DNA of 14,539 bases, from positions 1 to 14,539 of the forward strand of contig DAHXMP010000388.1 of assembly GCA_027371665.1 (NCBI GenBank), written 5' to 3'. This DNA comes from Bacteroidota bacterium (GTDB taxonomy: Bacteria; Bacteroidota; Ignavibacteria; Kapaibacteriales; UBA2268). The notes under the pieces are model-generated. The model was not told where the DNA came from and did not search any database. It was given only the letters and a program-made list of their open reading frames with translations. How positions within the stretch are numbered: the stretch's first letter is position 1; every line of letters starts with the position of its first letter. Positions 6,214 through 14,539 of the stretch are shown piece by piece. Both the position numbers and the translations under genes were made by a program.

Positions 6214-8475
6214 TTGAATAATTGGATATTAAAAATATTAATTTTTTTGTTTTGCTTTTTTCCTGCTTTAGATAGTTGCCTTTCCCAATTACAATCGGTA
6301 AAATCAACTGTTGGTAAGGATTTTGTATTATGCTATCCTCATAATAATGAATCAATGTTCGCAAAAAATAAACGATTATTCCTTTATATTATGTCAAGAA
6401 GCAATGAGCGAATAACAGGAACAATAAATTATACCGATACAGCAATTAATAATATCCCTTTTTATATTGACACAGGTTCTTATTTTATGACAGGAATATC
6501 AAATATGATGGAATTGGACAGAATTGATACAAATGAAAACAAAGCCGTTTTTATACATTGCAGTGATTCTGTAAGTGTTGTTTTGTTATCAGAAGATGAT
6601 ATGACGTCTGATGCTTGTATTGCATTTCCAATTGATATTCTTGACACTTCTTATGTAGTTTCATCATACGAAAACAGTTTAACAAATGATTCTGTTGTTG
6701 CACCAAACATGAGTTCAACATTTGCTGTAATTGGAACTGAAGATAATACTATGGTGAATGTATTACCGACTGCACCACTAAAATATTTTAATAACAAACC
6801 TTTTGACAGTATAAATGTAACATTGAATAAAGGGGAAACACGTTTTTTCAAAGTAAGCCTAGACAGCTTGTATGATTTGACAGGTACCCGTGTCAATTCA
6901 AATAAACCGATTGCCGTTATATCTTCGCATGAAAGAATTTCTGTTCCCAGGAAAAAAGGTAACAGAAACACATTATTGGAACAGTCTTTCCCGGTTTCAA
7001 TTATAGGCGATTCTTATGTTTATACACCTTGCCATACGAATTTTTCTAAGGATACAACTTTTGCAAGGATAATTCCAGTTTTTGACAGCACGATTGTTGA
7101 CCTGGGTGATACGGTGATTATATTGAATAAATTTCAATTGTATGAAAAGCTTTATGATACTGCCTTTGCAGTCAGGGCAAGCAAGCCGGTTATTTGTGCA
7201 CAATATGGCGATGCCGGTGTTAATGCCCAGAAAGATACCGGCGATTCATTCTTGATGATTTTACCCTCTGTAAATCAGTTTATGAATTCATATTCTTTTG
7301 AAATGCCTCAATTCAGGAACTTTAAAATCAATTGGATAAATGTTGAAATCGAAAAACCTCATATTGGTTCCATTTATATTGACGGAATACAGGCTGACAC
7401 ATCCGGCTATAAAAGAATAGCAAACACAAATCTATATTGGAGGAGATATAATCTCAATAATGGCTATCACAGAATATATGCGGATACTGCTTTCGGTATA
7501 ATCGTTTATGGATTTGGCCTTGCGGATGCTTACGGCTATGTGCCTGCTTTTAAAGCTGAGAGACAGCTCGAAACAATCATGGATAAGAATCCACCGCAGG
7601 TTCAGGTTACCGGTGAATGTTCAAAAACATTGAATATCACCGAAAACAATGAGTATGACTCTGGCATTGATACTGTCTATATACTGTATAATGATAATGT
7701 AAAAATCACGAACTATCAGACTGTCAAATGTGCTAAAGAAAAAAGCATGTTTTTTGAATTGGTAAATAACGATTCCGACGGAAAAGTAATTTATCTCGTT
7801 AAAGATTGTGCCGGCAATTTTGTGAAGGTCAGCATCAGTTTAAAAGGCTTTACAGTAGCAGCTAATAGCGATTCATTTTCAAATTCTGTACATATAAACC
7901 AATTAATGGGTGATTCGCTGAATATTTTTAATTATGGTTTGTATGAGCAAAATATTAATATTTATTTCGAGAAAAATATAAACTTTTCAATTCCACAGAG
8001 CTTTAATATTCCAATTATTAGTCCCGGTTCAGCGGTTGATGTTCCAGTTTATTTCTACAGCACAACGTTAGATACACTATCCGATACACTTGTTGTATTT
8101 GATGAATGTAATAGAAAAAAATATTTTCCGATTACTATTACGGTTGAACCGAATCAATATGATGGAATTTCAAATTGCAACATACCTATAAGATTAAAAA
8201 CAGTTTCTTCGGAAGGTACTATCGTTTTAAATGTATCTCCTAATCCATTTTCCTCCTCATTCAACATTGAATTCACAAACAGCACCAGTTCTGCTGTTTC
8301 AATAGATTTATACGATATTCTCGGCAATAAAATATATTCAAAAAGTCTATGCTTTCTCGAGAGTGGTGCTCAAAAAGAAAATATTGAGCCGGATGTGGTT
8401 CTGAGTCCGGGTTTATATACAGTTGCGGTCAGGTGTGGCGGCGAGGTGAAGTATTTGAAAGTGATTAAAGAATGA
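6214..8475 (+). CDS. IgGFc-binding-domain surface protein with T9SS sorting tail
   Basis: 753 residues. The start is TTG, immediately after the TAA of the truncated gene; it is preferred because it yields a clear signal peptide (NNWILKILIFLFCFFPALDS, cleavage likely after CLS) and the frame is closed just upstream. Residues about 165-445 match the IgGFc-binding N-terminal domain pattern: FAVIGTEDNTMVNVLP, GETRFFKV, GTRVNSNKPIAVISSHE, SFLMILPSVNQF and the closing YGFGLADAYGYVPAF. Residues about 460-665 look Ig-like (VQVTGECSKTLNI; DCAGNFVKVSISLKG). Residues about 672-753 are a T9SS sorting domain (SPNPFSSSFNIEF, LYDILGNKIYS, PGLYTVAVR). A secreted, surface-attached adhesin or binding protein is likely; the ligand is unknown. 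The zero gap suggests translational coupling to the upstream gene, now decapitated. Confidence 0.82.
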   Translation: MNNWILKILIFLFCFFPALDSCLSQLQSVKSTVGKDFVLCYPHNNESMFAKNKRLFLYIMSRSNERITGTINYTDTAINNIPFYIDTGSYFMTGISNMMELDRIDTNENKAVFIHCSDSVSVVLLSEDDMTSDACIAFPIDILDTSYVVSSYENSLTNDSVVAPNMSSTFAVIGTEDNTMVNVLPTAPLKYFNNKPFDSINVTLNKGETRFFKVSLDSLYDLTGTRVNSNKPIAVISSHERISVPRKKGNRNTLLEQSFPVSIIGDSYVYTPCHTNFSKDTTFARIIPVFDSTIVDLGDTVIILNKFQLYEKLYDTAFAVRASKPVICAQYGDAGVNAQKDTGDSFLMILPSVNQFMNSYSFEMPQFRNFKINWINVEIEKPHIGSIYIDGIQADTSGYKRIANTNLYWRRYNLNNGYHRIYADTAFGIIVYGFGLADAYGYVPAFKAERQLETIMDKNPPQVQVTGECSKTLNITENNEYDSGIDTVYILYNDNVKITNYQTVKCAKEKSMFFELVNNDSDGKVIYLVKDCAGNFVKVSISLKGFTVAANSDSFSNSVHINQLMGDSLNIFNYGLYEQNINIYFEKNINFSIPQSFNIPIISPGSAVDVPVYFYSTTLDTLSDTLVVFDECNRKKYFPITITVEPNQYDGISNCNIPIRLKTVSSEGTIVLNVSPNPFSSSFNIEFTNSTSSAVSIDLYDILGNKIYSKSLCFLESGAQKENIEPDVVLSPGLYTVAVRCGGEVKYLKVIKE

Positions 8476-8483
8476 TTGAGATT

Positions 8484-8609
8484 CTAAAACTGCTCCAACA
8501 CACGGACATCGTTTTCGTATAAGAGCCTGATGTCGTCTTGAGCGGCGATTTCGTGAATAATTGAGGTGATTTCTTTTCTAAAGGACCTAGAGCTAAACAG
8601 AGTATAATA
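8484..8609 (-). pseudogene. Possible C-terminal relic of an unknown gene
   Basis: In the gap between convergent genes, a 41-codon minus frame between TAA (8610-8612) and TAG (8484-8486) reads like the end of a real soluble protein: KEITSIIHEIAAQDDIRLLY, then ENDVRVLEQF. There is no start codon in a sensible place. The strand's other frames look random. It may be a decayed gene end or chance; I cannot name a family. Confidence 0.3.
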
Positions 8610-8612
8610 TTA

Positions 8613-10856
8613 TTACCTGATAATATCCAGAGGGAGGACTTTTGAATCCAAGCCGCTGTTGATTCTGAGATAATAGAATCCGGCGGGCAAGGTTGAAATG
8701 TCGAGTTTGTAATTGCCGTTTGATTGAGCGGATTCAAATTTTGTTGTCATGAGCAACTGCCCAACGGAATTGTATAATGAGAGATTTATTGTTCCGGTGA
8801 TTCCCGATTCGACGAAATTAATTTCGTTATTAGCCGGATTGGGATAAATAGTCAGAGACGTGAGAGTACTTGAATCGGCAACATCTGTTGTAGCAGGAGA
8901 AAGTGTAATATCATTTGATACATCCGAAGAGTCGCTGTCAAGAATGACATTTTCATTGTAGGGATTAAAACCAACTTTATCGGCAAAAATTTTGTACTTA
9001 CCATGCTTCATCTGGCTGATTACGTAATTCCCGTTATTATCCGAAAATGTAAAATTTAAAGTGCTGTTATTCTGGTCTAATGCGAAAACTATAGCACCTG
9101 CAACAGGCTGAAATTTTTCCGTATGGTTGGATTTATAGCTTGATAGAACAGTTGCCGTAACTACACCCCTGATTGTTCCTTTGCCTTTATTAATGACACC
9201 TGGGAATCTTGTTGCGATGATAACAATATTATTTATATCAGTATTATCTCCGACAAAAATCCTTGTTGCTTCGCGCCATGACCTTACAAGGGCAGAATCG
9301 GAGTAATAGCCCGGGATAGCAAGCCTTTCAGGTTCGAAGAGCATTAGTATATAATACCCGGGCAGTAATCCGTTAATCTGAAAATTACCGTTTGTGTCAG
9401 TAACTGTTGCCCTGCTGATAAATTGGTTGTTGGAATCAACCGAATCAGGTTTTATCCTGAAAGCGATTATGTTAACACCCGGAATCGGGTTGCCATCATG
9501 GTCTTTAAGGGTACCGCCGAGGCTGTTTTGTATCATAGGCTTTTCTTTAAGGATAAAGTTTATGTCATTCCTGTCGGCTGTTAATTCAATAACAGACGCC
9601 TCTGAAGGATTGTCGGCGAGGTTATAGAATTGAGTAAGGTAGCTGCTTGAAGCCCCGCTTGTAGTGTCATTTCCTGTTGTGAAAGCAATGTACAGATTGT
9701 TAGACGGGAGCTTAATCTGGTATTTCCCGTTCATACCTGTCCAGGTGCTTGCTTCTGATTTTTCGCCGCTAGTCTTATCTTTGCCTATAAACCAGACTCT
9801 TGCTCCTGCAATAGGATTAGCATCGCTTGCCTTAGTGACGGAACCGCTTACATTGTAAAATGTAAAAGGGTTGTTTTTATCAACTTTAACATCAATTGTA
9901 ACCGAATCGCCGCAGCCAATATTAAATGGAGTAGCATCCTGCCAGCTATTTGCGTCTTCGTACCATTCTCCAGAGAAATTATTCCCTTCAAAACGGATTA
10001 AGTATGTACCTTCATCGAGAGGGATTGTAAAATGGCCCTGAATGAAGTTCCTTGAAAACAAAAGAACAGGTTCGTTATTCGGCAGCAACGGTTTTGAGAA
10101 GATTTTTACGATACCGGAATCAACGATGCCTCCATCACGGAAATTAATAGTACCGGAAATGCAGGAGAAACTTCGGCATTTTTTTACCAAAATGTTCCAC
10201 GATTGAAGATTAAAAAGTGTAGCATTTGTTTTTGACTGGGCTTTTACGAGAACGGGGTACAAGCCCTGCATAGCAGGTTTCCATGTCAGCTTGCCTGTTT
10301 CGCTGTTTATATTCATTGCCGGGGGGCAGCCGGAAGTCAGTGAATAAATAATCTTGTCTCCGTTGGATGCCGATGCCTGAACATTATAGGTATATGTTTC
10401 ACTGACATAGGCTATAGAATCGGGATGGGATGTAAACTCAATTCTTGCATGATTTTCACTGAAATTTTGTGTTACAATATTTGACGGGTCGCTTTCATTG
10501 TTGTCTTTGAGGGCAGTTAAATAGAATGAAAACAGGCCTTTTTGAAAAAATATGTAAACATAATAAAAACCGTCACCATCGACCTTTAAACTGTCCTCAC
10601 TGCTTATTTCCCTGTAAAAAATAAAATCAGAGATATTGTGTGTGTTTCCTTCAGCATAATATAATTTATAGCTGTCAACTGAATTTCCCATACCGTGAAT
10701 TTTCCAACGGAATTTACCGTAAAGGCTTCCCTGCTGGACAACAATATTAAAATTAACAGGGGGCTGTGGTTTGTTACCGTCAGCAAAAAGTAGGTTAAAA
10801 CCAAAGGTTGCAGATAATATCAAAATGACAATATATTTCAGAAAACCGAGTTTCAT
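8613..10856 (-). CDS. T9SS-exported protein with repeated carboxypeptidase-regulatory-like domains
   Basis: 747 residues. Signal peptide 1-25 (LKYIVILILSATFGFNLLFA). Residues about 30-130 are fibronectin III-like (GKFRWKIHGMGNSVDSYKLY). About 138-220 is a putative Ig/cadherin-type domain (SETGKLTWKPAMQGLYPVLV). Then come four carboxypeptidase-regulatory-like beta sandwiches, each opening with a GxV-type strand and a GATV-like motif: ISGTINFRDGG, VSGSVTKASDANPIAGARVW, LGGTLKDHDGNPIPGVNIIA, IRGVVTATVL...VAGAIVFALD. Residues about 668-747 are the type A sorting domain (LTIYPNPANNEINF, SLYNSVGQLLM, PAGFYYLRIN). It has no catalytic domain, so a structural or binding surface role is likely. GC content is backbone-like. 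Start: ATG at 10854-10856; it diverges from the sigma factor gene across about 200 bases of AT-rich DNA. Confidence 0.85.
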   Translation of the reverse strand: MKLGFLKYIVILILSATFGFNLLFADGNKPQPPVNFNIVVQQGSLYGKFRWKIHGMGNSVDSYKLYYAEGNTHNISDFIFYREISSEDSLKVDGDGFYYVYIFFQKGLFSFYLTALKDNNESDPSNIVTQNFSENHARIEFTSHPDSIAYVSETYTYNVQASASNGDKIIYSLTSGCPPAMNINSETGKLTWKPAMQGLYPVLVKAQSKTNATLFNLQSWNILVKKCRSFSCISGTINFRDGGIVDSGIVKIFSKPLLPNNEPVLLFSRNFIQGHFTIPLDEGTYLIRFEGNNFSGEWYEDANSWQDATPFNIGCGDSVTIDVKVDKNNPFTFYNVSGSVTKASDANPIAGARVWFIGKDKTSGEKSEASTWTGMNGKYQIKLPSNNLYIAFTTGNDTTSGASSSYLTQFYNLADNPSEASVIELTADRNDINFILKEKPMIQNSLGGTLKDHDGNPIPGVNIIAFRIKPDSVDSNNQFISRATVTDTNGNFQINGLLPGYYILMLFEPERLAIPGYYSDSALVRSWREATRIFVGDNTDINNIVIIATRFPGVINKGKGTIRGVVTATVLSSYKSNHTEKFQPVAGAIVFALDQNNSTLNFTFSDNNGNYVISQMKHGKYKIFADKVGFNPYNENVILDSDSSDVSNDITLSPATTDVADSSTLTSLTIYPNPANNEINFVESGITGTINLSLYNSVGQLLMTTKFESAQSNGNYKLDISTLPAGFYYLRINSGLDSKVLPLDIIR

Positions 10857-11061
10857 TATTAATTTATATATACTACATCAATATTCATTATATATGAGAC
10901 AAAATTTAAAAATTATTTTAAATTAATGTCTAATTTTAATACAAATAACACAAAAAATGATTATTAGTTGCAAAAAAAATTAAAAAAAATTTAAAATATT
11001 TTGTATCCTTTTGGTACTTTATGTGTTATTATAGTAAATATTAAGTTGAACTTTGGACATT
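10857..11061. promoter_or_regulatory. Divergent promoter region upstream of the sigma factor gene
   Basis: 205 bases of AT-rich, A-tract-rich DNA between divergent genes must hold both promoters. I cannot place boxes with confidence. An imperfect dyad GTATCCTTTTGGTAC (11003-11017), 44 bases before the sigma factor ATG, is the best candidate for a regulated site and could reflect self-control by the ECF sigma factor, which is common in this class. Confidence 0.35.
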
Positions 11062-11628
11062 ATGCGGCAAAATTATTCGACATATTCAGACGATAAACTG
11101 ATATTCATTCTTCGAAGTAACAATGAAGAATCGGAAGCCGCATTCACAGAGATATACAACCGTTATTCATCTAAAGTTCATGCCTACTGCCTGCGAGTGC
11201 TGAATAATCTGGAAGAGGCAGAGGATATTTTTCAGGAAGTGTTTATCCGCTTTTACCAGAGAGTAAGAGCCGATTATCCGGCAACGAATGTACCGGGTTT
11301 CCTGATAAAAATAGCAAGAAATTTATGCCTTAATTATAAAAGGGATAAGATGAATACTGTCAGTATAGAGGATAATGATGTTTTCGTTGATTCTGGAAAG
11401 AATTATGAAAATTCGGAACTGCTGGAGTTAATAACAACAGCCCTTGAATTGATAGATTTTGAATACAAGGAAGCGTTCATTTTGAGGGAATACGACAGTT
11501 TATCATATAATGAAATAGCCGAGATTTGCGGGATAACGGTAACAAATGCAAAATCGAGGGTTTTCAGGGCAAAACTAAAGATTAAGGAGATATTGAATCC
11601 ATATTTAAAAGATATGGCAAACAAATAG
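11062..11628 (+). CDS. ECF-type RNA polymerase sigma factor
   Basis: 188 residues from the ATG at 11062 (a TTG nine bases earlier is in frame but less likely). Region 2 spans about 23-95: AFTEIYNRYSSKVHAYCLRV, then EEAEDIFQEVFIRFYQRV, with the usual DIFQEVF core-binding signature. Region 4 spans about 125-182: IDFEYKEAFILREYDSLSYN and EIAEICGITVTNAKSRVFRA, a helix-turn-helix for the -35 element. The linker is short and regions 1 and 3 are absent, as expected for ECF (sigma-24-like) factors. It directs transcription of a small regulon in response to an envelope signal. The next gene, 30 bases downstream and the same strand, is the probable regulator of its activity. Confidence 0.92.
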   Translation: MRQNYSTYSDDKLIFILRSNNEESEAAFTEIYNRYSSKVHAYCLRVLNNLEEAEDIFQEVFIRFYQRVRADYPATNVPGFLIKIARNLCLNYKRDKMNTVSIEDNDVFVDSGKNYENSELLELITTALELIDFEYKEAFILREYDSLSYNEIAEICGITVTNAKSRVFRAKLKIKEILNPYLKDMANK

Positions 11629-11658
11629 AGAAAAAATAAAATTATATTGGATATAGTT

Positions 11659-12864
11659 ATGGAATACACAAAAATAATTCATGATTTCATTGATGGCAAC
11701 CTGGATGCCGGGCAAGAGCAGGAGCTGTTTTATAATCTTTCTTCCAGCGACGAGCTACGAACTGAATTAAAGCAGCAGATTGCAATCAAGGAAGCTATTA
11801 AAGGTGATTCGAGGGCGTTTACGCCTCCGGCGAGCTCAACAATCGGATTATTTTCATCACTTGGATTCAATCCTCCTTCTTCTAATGTTGAGACAACACC
11901 GGTGCCGGGTAACAGCGGATTGATGAATTTCCTGTCAAAATACAGGCAGGGGCTCATCGGAGGAGTTATTGCAACTATGGTAACAGCTTCGTTATTATTT
12001 TTCTTTTCAAATCCATTCGGGAAGGAAGAAAATCCTATCCATAATGATTTTGCAACTTCTGTTCAGCCGAAAGGCACGGTTGCCGGTCAAAGTAACGTTC
12101 CGAAGATTGAAAGCTACAGCAATAATGAACAGGTTAAGGTGCGTTACATAACAAAAGTCAGGTATATTGATGTGCCCCGTTATGTTGATAAAACCTATGC
12201 AGAAGCAACGGAAAGCAAACAGGATGAAACTGCCTCAAATCAGTTGGATAACATAACGAAATCAAGGCCCTGGGGAATTTTAAAGCCGATGTTGACGTCG
12301 GGTGGACAGGAGAGGATTTATCCTGATTTAACATCAGTTCCACAGACGAATTTATTGCCAAGTTTATTTATCCCCGGAAATCCTCTCGGGATGTCGGTTG
12401 AATTCCGCGGCTCACAGAACTGGAACATGCCTTCTGAAACGATATATCCTCAAAAACTATCGAAATTCGATAACCTAGCTTTAGCGGTTTATTATGATTT
12501 TACTCCTGATTTTTCCGCAGGACTCGAGGTAAGGCAGGAAACGTTTTTCCAGAAGTTCCAGGGAATAAAAGACGGGGAAAGATACCAATACCAGCAACAG
12601 CCGAATTTTACGAGTTACGGATTGAACCTGAGATATATCCTCCCGTTTGATATGTGGGGTATCGAGCCATTCGGACAAATAAGCGGAGGATTTACCAGCG
12701 CAGGTTATATAGCAAGGGGGATGGCAGGTTTAAAATACTCGCCTTATAAGGATATATCCTTTATACTGGGCGGAGAGTACAGCCGTCTTGAGTATAAACA
12801 CCAGGGTTCTCCTTATAATGCAAATAAATTCGGTTTGATTTATGGGGTGATGTTTAATTTTTAA
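11659..12864 (+). CDS. Probable anti-sigma factor with C-terminal beta-barrel-like domain
   Basis: 401 residues from the ATG at 11659. N-terminus 1-90 is cytoplasmic and resembles an anti-sigma domain (YTKIIHDFIDGNLDAGQEQE, SSDELRTELKQQIAIKEAIK), without the His-Cys-Cys zinc motif. One membrane segment lies at about 98-117 (GLIGGVIATMVTASLLFFF), followed by a Ser/Pro-rich linker with RYITKVRYIDVPRYVDK. From about 240 to the end the sequence has alternating amphipathic strands typical of outer-membrane porin-like proteins (LALAVYYDFTPDFSAGLEVR, PFDMWGIEPFGQISGGF, AGLKYSPYKDISFILGGEYS) and ends in Phe. Position straight after the ECF gene supports an anti-sigma role. A true barrel on a single inner-membrane anchor is topologically odd; a periplasmic beta-sheet sensor domain is the alternative. 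Confidence 0.65.
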   Translation: MEYTKIIHDFIDGNLDAGQEQELFYNLSSSDELRTELKQQIAIKEAIKGDSRAFTPPASSTIGLFSSLGFNPPSSNVETTPVPGNSGLMNFLSKYRQGLIGGVIATMVTASLLFFFSNPFGKEENPIHNDFATSVQPKGTVAGQSNVPKIESYSNNEQVKVRYITKVRYIDVPRYVDKTYAEATESKQDETASNQLDNITKSRPWGILKPMLTSGGQERIYPDLTSVPQTNLLPSLFIPGNPLGMSVEFRGSQNWNMPSETIYPQKLSKFDNLALAVYYDFTPDFSAGLEVRQETFFQKFQGIKDGERYQYQQQPNFTSYGLNLRYILPFDMWGIEPFGQISGGFTSAGYIARGMAGLKYSPYKDISFILGGEYSRLEYKHQGSPYNANKFGLIYGVMFNF

Positions 12865-12890
12865 AAATTTTGATTAATTTGGAATTACCT

Positions 12891-12926
12891 TTCTGTTATC
12901 TGTCAGGAACAGAATGATTTTGTTTT
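12891..12926 (+). terminator. Possible intrinsic terminator after the anti-sigma-like gene
   Basis: Stem TTCTGTT (12891-12897) with AACAGAA (12908-12914), ten-base loop, then a T-rich tract TGATTTTGTTTT. The stem is weak and the T run interrupted, so partial termination is more likely than a full stop. Confidence 0.4.
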
Positions 12927-12939
12927 ATTGATAAAAAAA

Positions 12940-13581
12940 ATGATGAAATATATAATTTCAATATCATTACTAATTGTAATATTTGTTATTTTTAATTCCT
13001 GTAAGGATTCACTCGGAATTGAGAATAATGTAATAATAACTAAAATAGATACTACGGCACATGATACGACAGCTAAAGATACAATAAAAAAAATTCCCGC
13101 AACTATCGATTCGATTTGGCTCGAAGAAAATTTTTTATCAGATGGTGTCCCATCTTCTTTCAATATTGATGAAAAAGTAATTTCCAGTAAAGCTTTTATA
13201 GATACATCGAGATATCCGGTATATATATGGTTGGAATTAAGCATAGAAAACCAGAACAGCGATGATATTTACAGGTTAATCAACCATAAAATATTTACCA
13301 AGACAATAAAATTTACTGCTGATTCTATGTCAGCAAACGGACAATATTATCTTAACGGTGCTCCAAACAGCAATTTCTGGTCTGAGCTTGGAGTCCGGGA
13401 TATTACAAATCCTAATTACACTGACAGTACAAGTTATCCGGGATATTTAACCGATTTTCAAATCACATTTACAATCAAATTTACGGGATTTATTGAAACC
13501 CAGATAACCGCTCATATTCCATCGGATACGGACCCACACAATCCAACATATATTACTGGCAAATTCAGTATAATATACTGA
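12940..13581 (+). CDS. Predicted lipoprotein of unknown function
   Basis: 213 residues from the first ATG of ATGATG (12940). The TTG at 12928 is in frame but only adds MIKK. The signal peptide has a lipoprotein box: hydrophobic SISLLIVIFVIF, then N-S-C with Cys at residue 21. A Thr/Asp-rich linker follows (ITKIDTTAHDTTAKDTIKK), then about 150 residues of beta-rich sequence (VYIWLELSIENQNSDD, FQITFTIKFTGFIETQITAH). No catalytic motif or known family is apparent. It probably sits in the outer membrane facing the periplasm or surface. It lies between the sigma/anti-sigma pair and the protease gene and could be part of the same regulon, but the spacing of 75 bases and the possible terminator leave that open. 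Confidence 0.7.
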   Translation: MMKYIISISLLIVIFVIFNSCKDSLGIENNVIITKIDTTAHDTTAKDTIKKIPATIDSIWLEENFLSDGVPSSFNIDEKVISSKAFIDTSRYPVYIWLELSIENQNSDDIYRLINHKIFTKTIKFTADSMSANGQYYLNGAPNSNFWSELGVRDITNPNYTDSTSYPGYLTDFQITFTIKFTGFIETQITAHIPSDTDPHNPTYITGKFSIIY

Positions 13582-13711
13582 CAGATATATGTAGCTTTTT
13601 TTCCAGTCACTTAGAAAATACCCGGCAACATTTTCGTTTATAAAACGTAATTACGGTATTAATTTTTTTCAAAAAATATAAACTTCATTATCTAATTATA
13701 ACAGGTGTTAT
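13582..13711 (+). promoter_or_regulatory. Promoter region of the tricorn-like protease gene
   Basis: 130 bases without a gene. It contains the perfect palindrome CGTAATTACG at 13646-13655, 57 bases before the next ATG, a possible operator, and an AT-rich tract thereafter. AGGTG lies five bases before the ATG. No unmistakable promoter boxes are visible. Confidence 0.35.
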
Positions 13712-14539
13712 ATGAAAAAACTACTTGTATTAACATTTTTTATTTCATTATTATTAATAAACACGGCAATTTCCGGAGAGGGAAGGATACTAAGATTTCC
13801 GACAGTATCGGAAACGCAGATAGCCTTTGCACACGGCGGGGATTTGTATGTCGTGGCGAAATCCGGCGGATTGGCGAGGAAGATAACAAATTCAGAGGGA
13901 CTGGAAATGTTTCCAAGGTTTTCCCCCGATGGTTCTCAAATAGCTTTTATAGGCGATTATGACGGAAATCCTGAAATATATATTATGCCGGGCAACGGGG
14001 GAGAACCTGTACGCCTGACTTACAGCATGGATATACCCGGAGTGCCTGAAAGAATGGGACCTGACAAAGTTATTATGCAATGGACAGCAGACGGGAAGAA
14101 CATACTTTACCGGGGCAGGCAGGAAATGTGGAATTCATTCTGTGGCAAATTATATTATGTTTCCGTAACTGCAGGATTACCGGAGGAACTTCCCTTGCCG
14201 AGGGGAGGTTTCGCATCATTGTCACCGGATGGGAGCAAACTTGCATATAACAGAATCTTCAGGGAATTCCGCCCTTGGAAGCGTTACCGGGGAGGTATGG
14301 CAGACGATATCTGGATTTATGATTTTAAAACCAAAACTACGGAGGACGTTACTACTAATCCGGCACAGGACATTATTCCGATGTGGTATCAAAACAAGAT
14401 ATATTTTCTTTCTGACAGAGACCATACTATGAATCTGTTTTGCTATGACCTCGATACTAAACAGACGAAAAAAATTACAAATTTTGATAAATATGACTGC
14501 AAATTCCCGTCTCTGAACGGAAGTTGCAAAATCATTATG
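13712..14539 (+). CDS. Tricorn-like protease / S41 peptidase, beta-propeller part (partial)
   Basis: 276 codons, open to the window end. The signal peptide (KKLLVLTFFISLLLINTAIS, cleavage near residue 21) is followed by TolB/tricorn-type propeller blades. LRFPTVSETQIAFAHGGDLY and FPRFSPDGSQIAFIGDYDG are PD40 repeats (SPDG plus a hydrophobic strand), and another repeat reads FASLSPDGSKLAYNRI. FREFRPWKRYRGGMADDIW is the conserved insert seen in tricorn-like proteases of Bacteroidota and relatives. In this family a second propeller, a PDZ domain and an S41 serine protease domain follow; here they lie beyond the window. The role is peptide degradation, probably periplasmic given the signal peptide. 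Confidence 0.88.
   Translation, partial: MKKLLVLTFFISLLLINTAISGEGRILRFPTVSETQIAFAHGGDLYVVAKSGGLARKITNSEGLEMFPRFSPDGSQIAFIGDYDGNPEIYIMPGNGGEPVRLTYSMDIPGVPERMGPDKVIMQWTADGKNILYRGRQEMWNSFCGKLYYVSVTAGLPEELPLPRGGFASLSPDGSKLAYNRIFREFRPWKRYRGGMADDIWIYDFKTKTTEDVTTNPAQDIIPMWYQNKIYFLSDRDHTMNLFCYDLDTKQTKKITNFDKYDCKFPSLNGSCKIIM

Noticed and set aside
8465..8737. A 90-codon minus-strand frame overlapping the end of the large T9SS protein
   Set aside because: It overlaps the well-supported gene's sorting domain in another frame and has Ser/Thr/Trp-rich low-quality composition; a shadow frame.
1..14539. CRISPR array, tRNA, rRNA or riboswitch
   Set aside because: No regularly spaced repeats, cloverleaf-like sequence, rRNA signature or recognisable riboswitch core was seen in reading both strands.

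Overview
The window looks like chromosome of a Bacteroidota/Ignavibacteria-type (FCB group) bacterium. The evidence is three proteins ending in type IX secretion (T9SS, type A) sorting domains with a YPNP or SPNP motif, fibronectin-III-rich and carboxypeptidase-regulatory-like secreted proteins, a tricorn-like protease, and low-GC DNA with weak ribosome binding sites. The phylum is inferred from protein families; no rRNA is present.

Region 1 (1-1984) holds a long secreted-type fibronectin III repeat protein that is broken in an unusual way. The first 717 bases are bounded by perfect inverted repeats of at least 23 bp (1-23 and 695-717). They carry an open frame on the minus strand, while the rest of the gene (from about 718) runs on the plus strand. 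Flipping 1-717 on paper restores one uninterrupted frame of at least 637 codons, so this is either a phase-variable invertible segment caught in the OFF orientation or an inversion artefact at an assembly edge. A good intrinsic terminator follows.

Region 2 (2019-5593) starts with an unknown membrane-anchored protein and continues into an extremely AT-rich island. The island is bounded by 27-bp inverted repeats (2881-2907, 5567-5593; one mismatch). It contains an unknown gene, an IS1595-like insertion sequence (transposase at 3635-4612 with 12-bp ends), a GIY-YIG-like nuclease gene, and a 100-aa unknown gene that meets the nuclease gene tail to tail. A 12-13-bp motif (core AATTTGGCAT) recurs four times, each time in the non-coding DNA between genes.

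Region 3 (5593-8475) begins with a T9SS-sorted protein gene that lacks its 5' end exactly at the island boundary. A 753-aa IgGFc-binding-domain protein with its own T9SS tail follows with no gap (TAA then TTG). Region 4 (8484-10856, minus strand) holds a large T9SS-exported protein with repeated carboxypeptidase-regulatory-like domains, preceded in the convergent gap by a small coding relic.

Region 5 (11062-14539, plus strand) holds an ECF sigma factor and, 30 bases on, its probable membrane regulator: an anti-sigma-like N-terminus, one membrane segment and a beta-barrel-like C-terminus. A small lipoprotein and the 5' part of a tricorn-like protease, cut by the window end, follow. The window is therefore mostly cell-surface and secretion genes, interrupted by one mobile island and one probable invertible segment.
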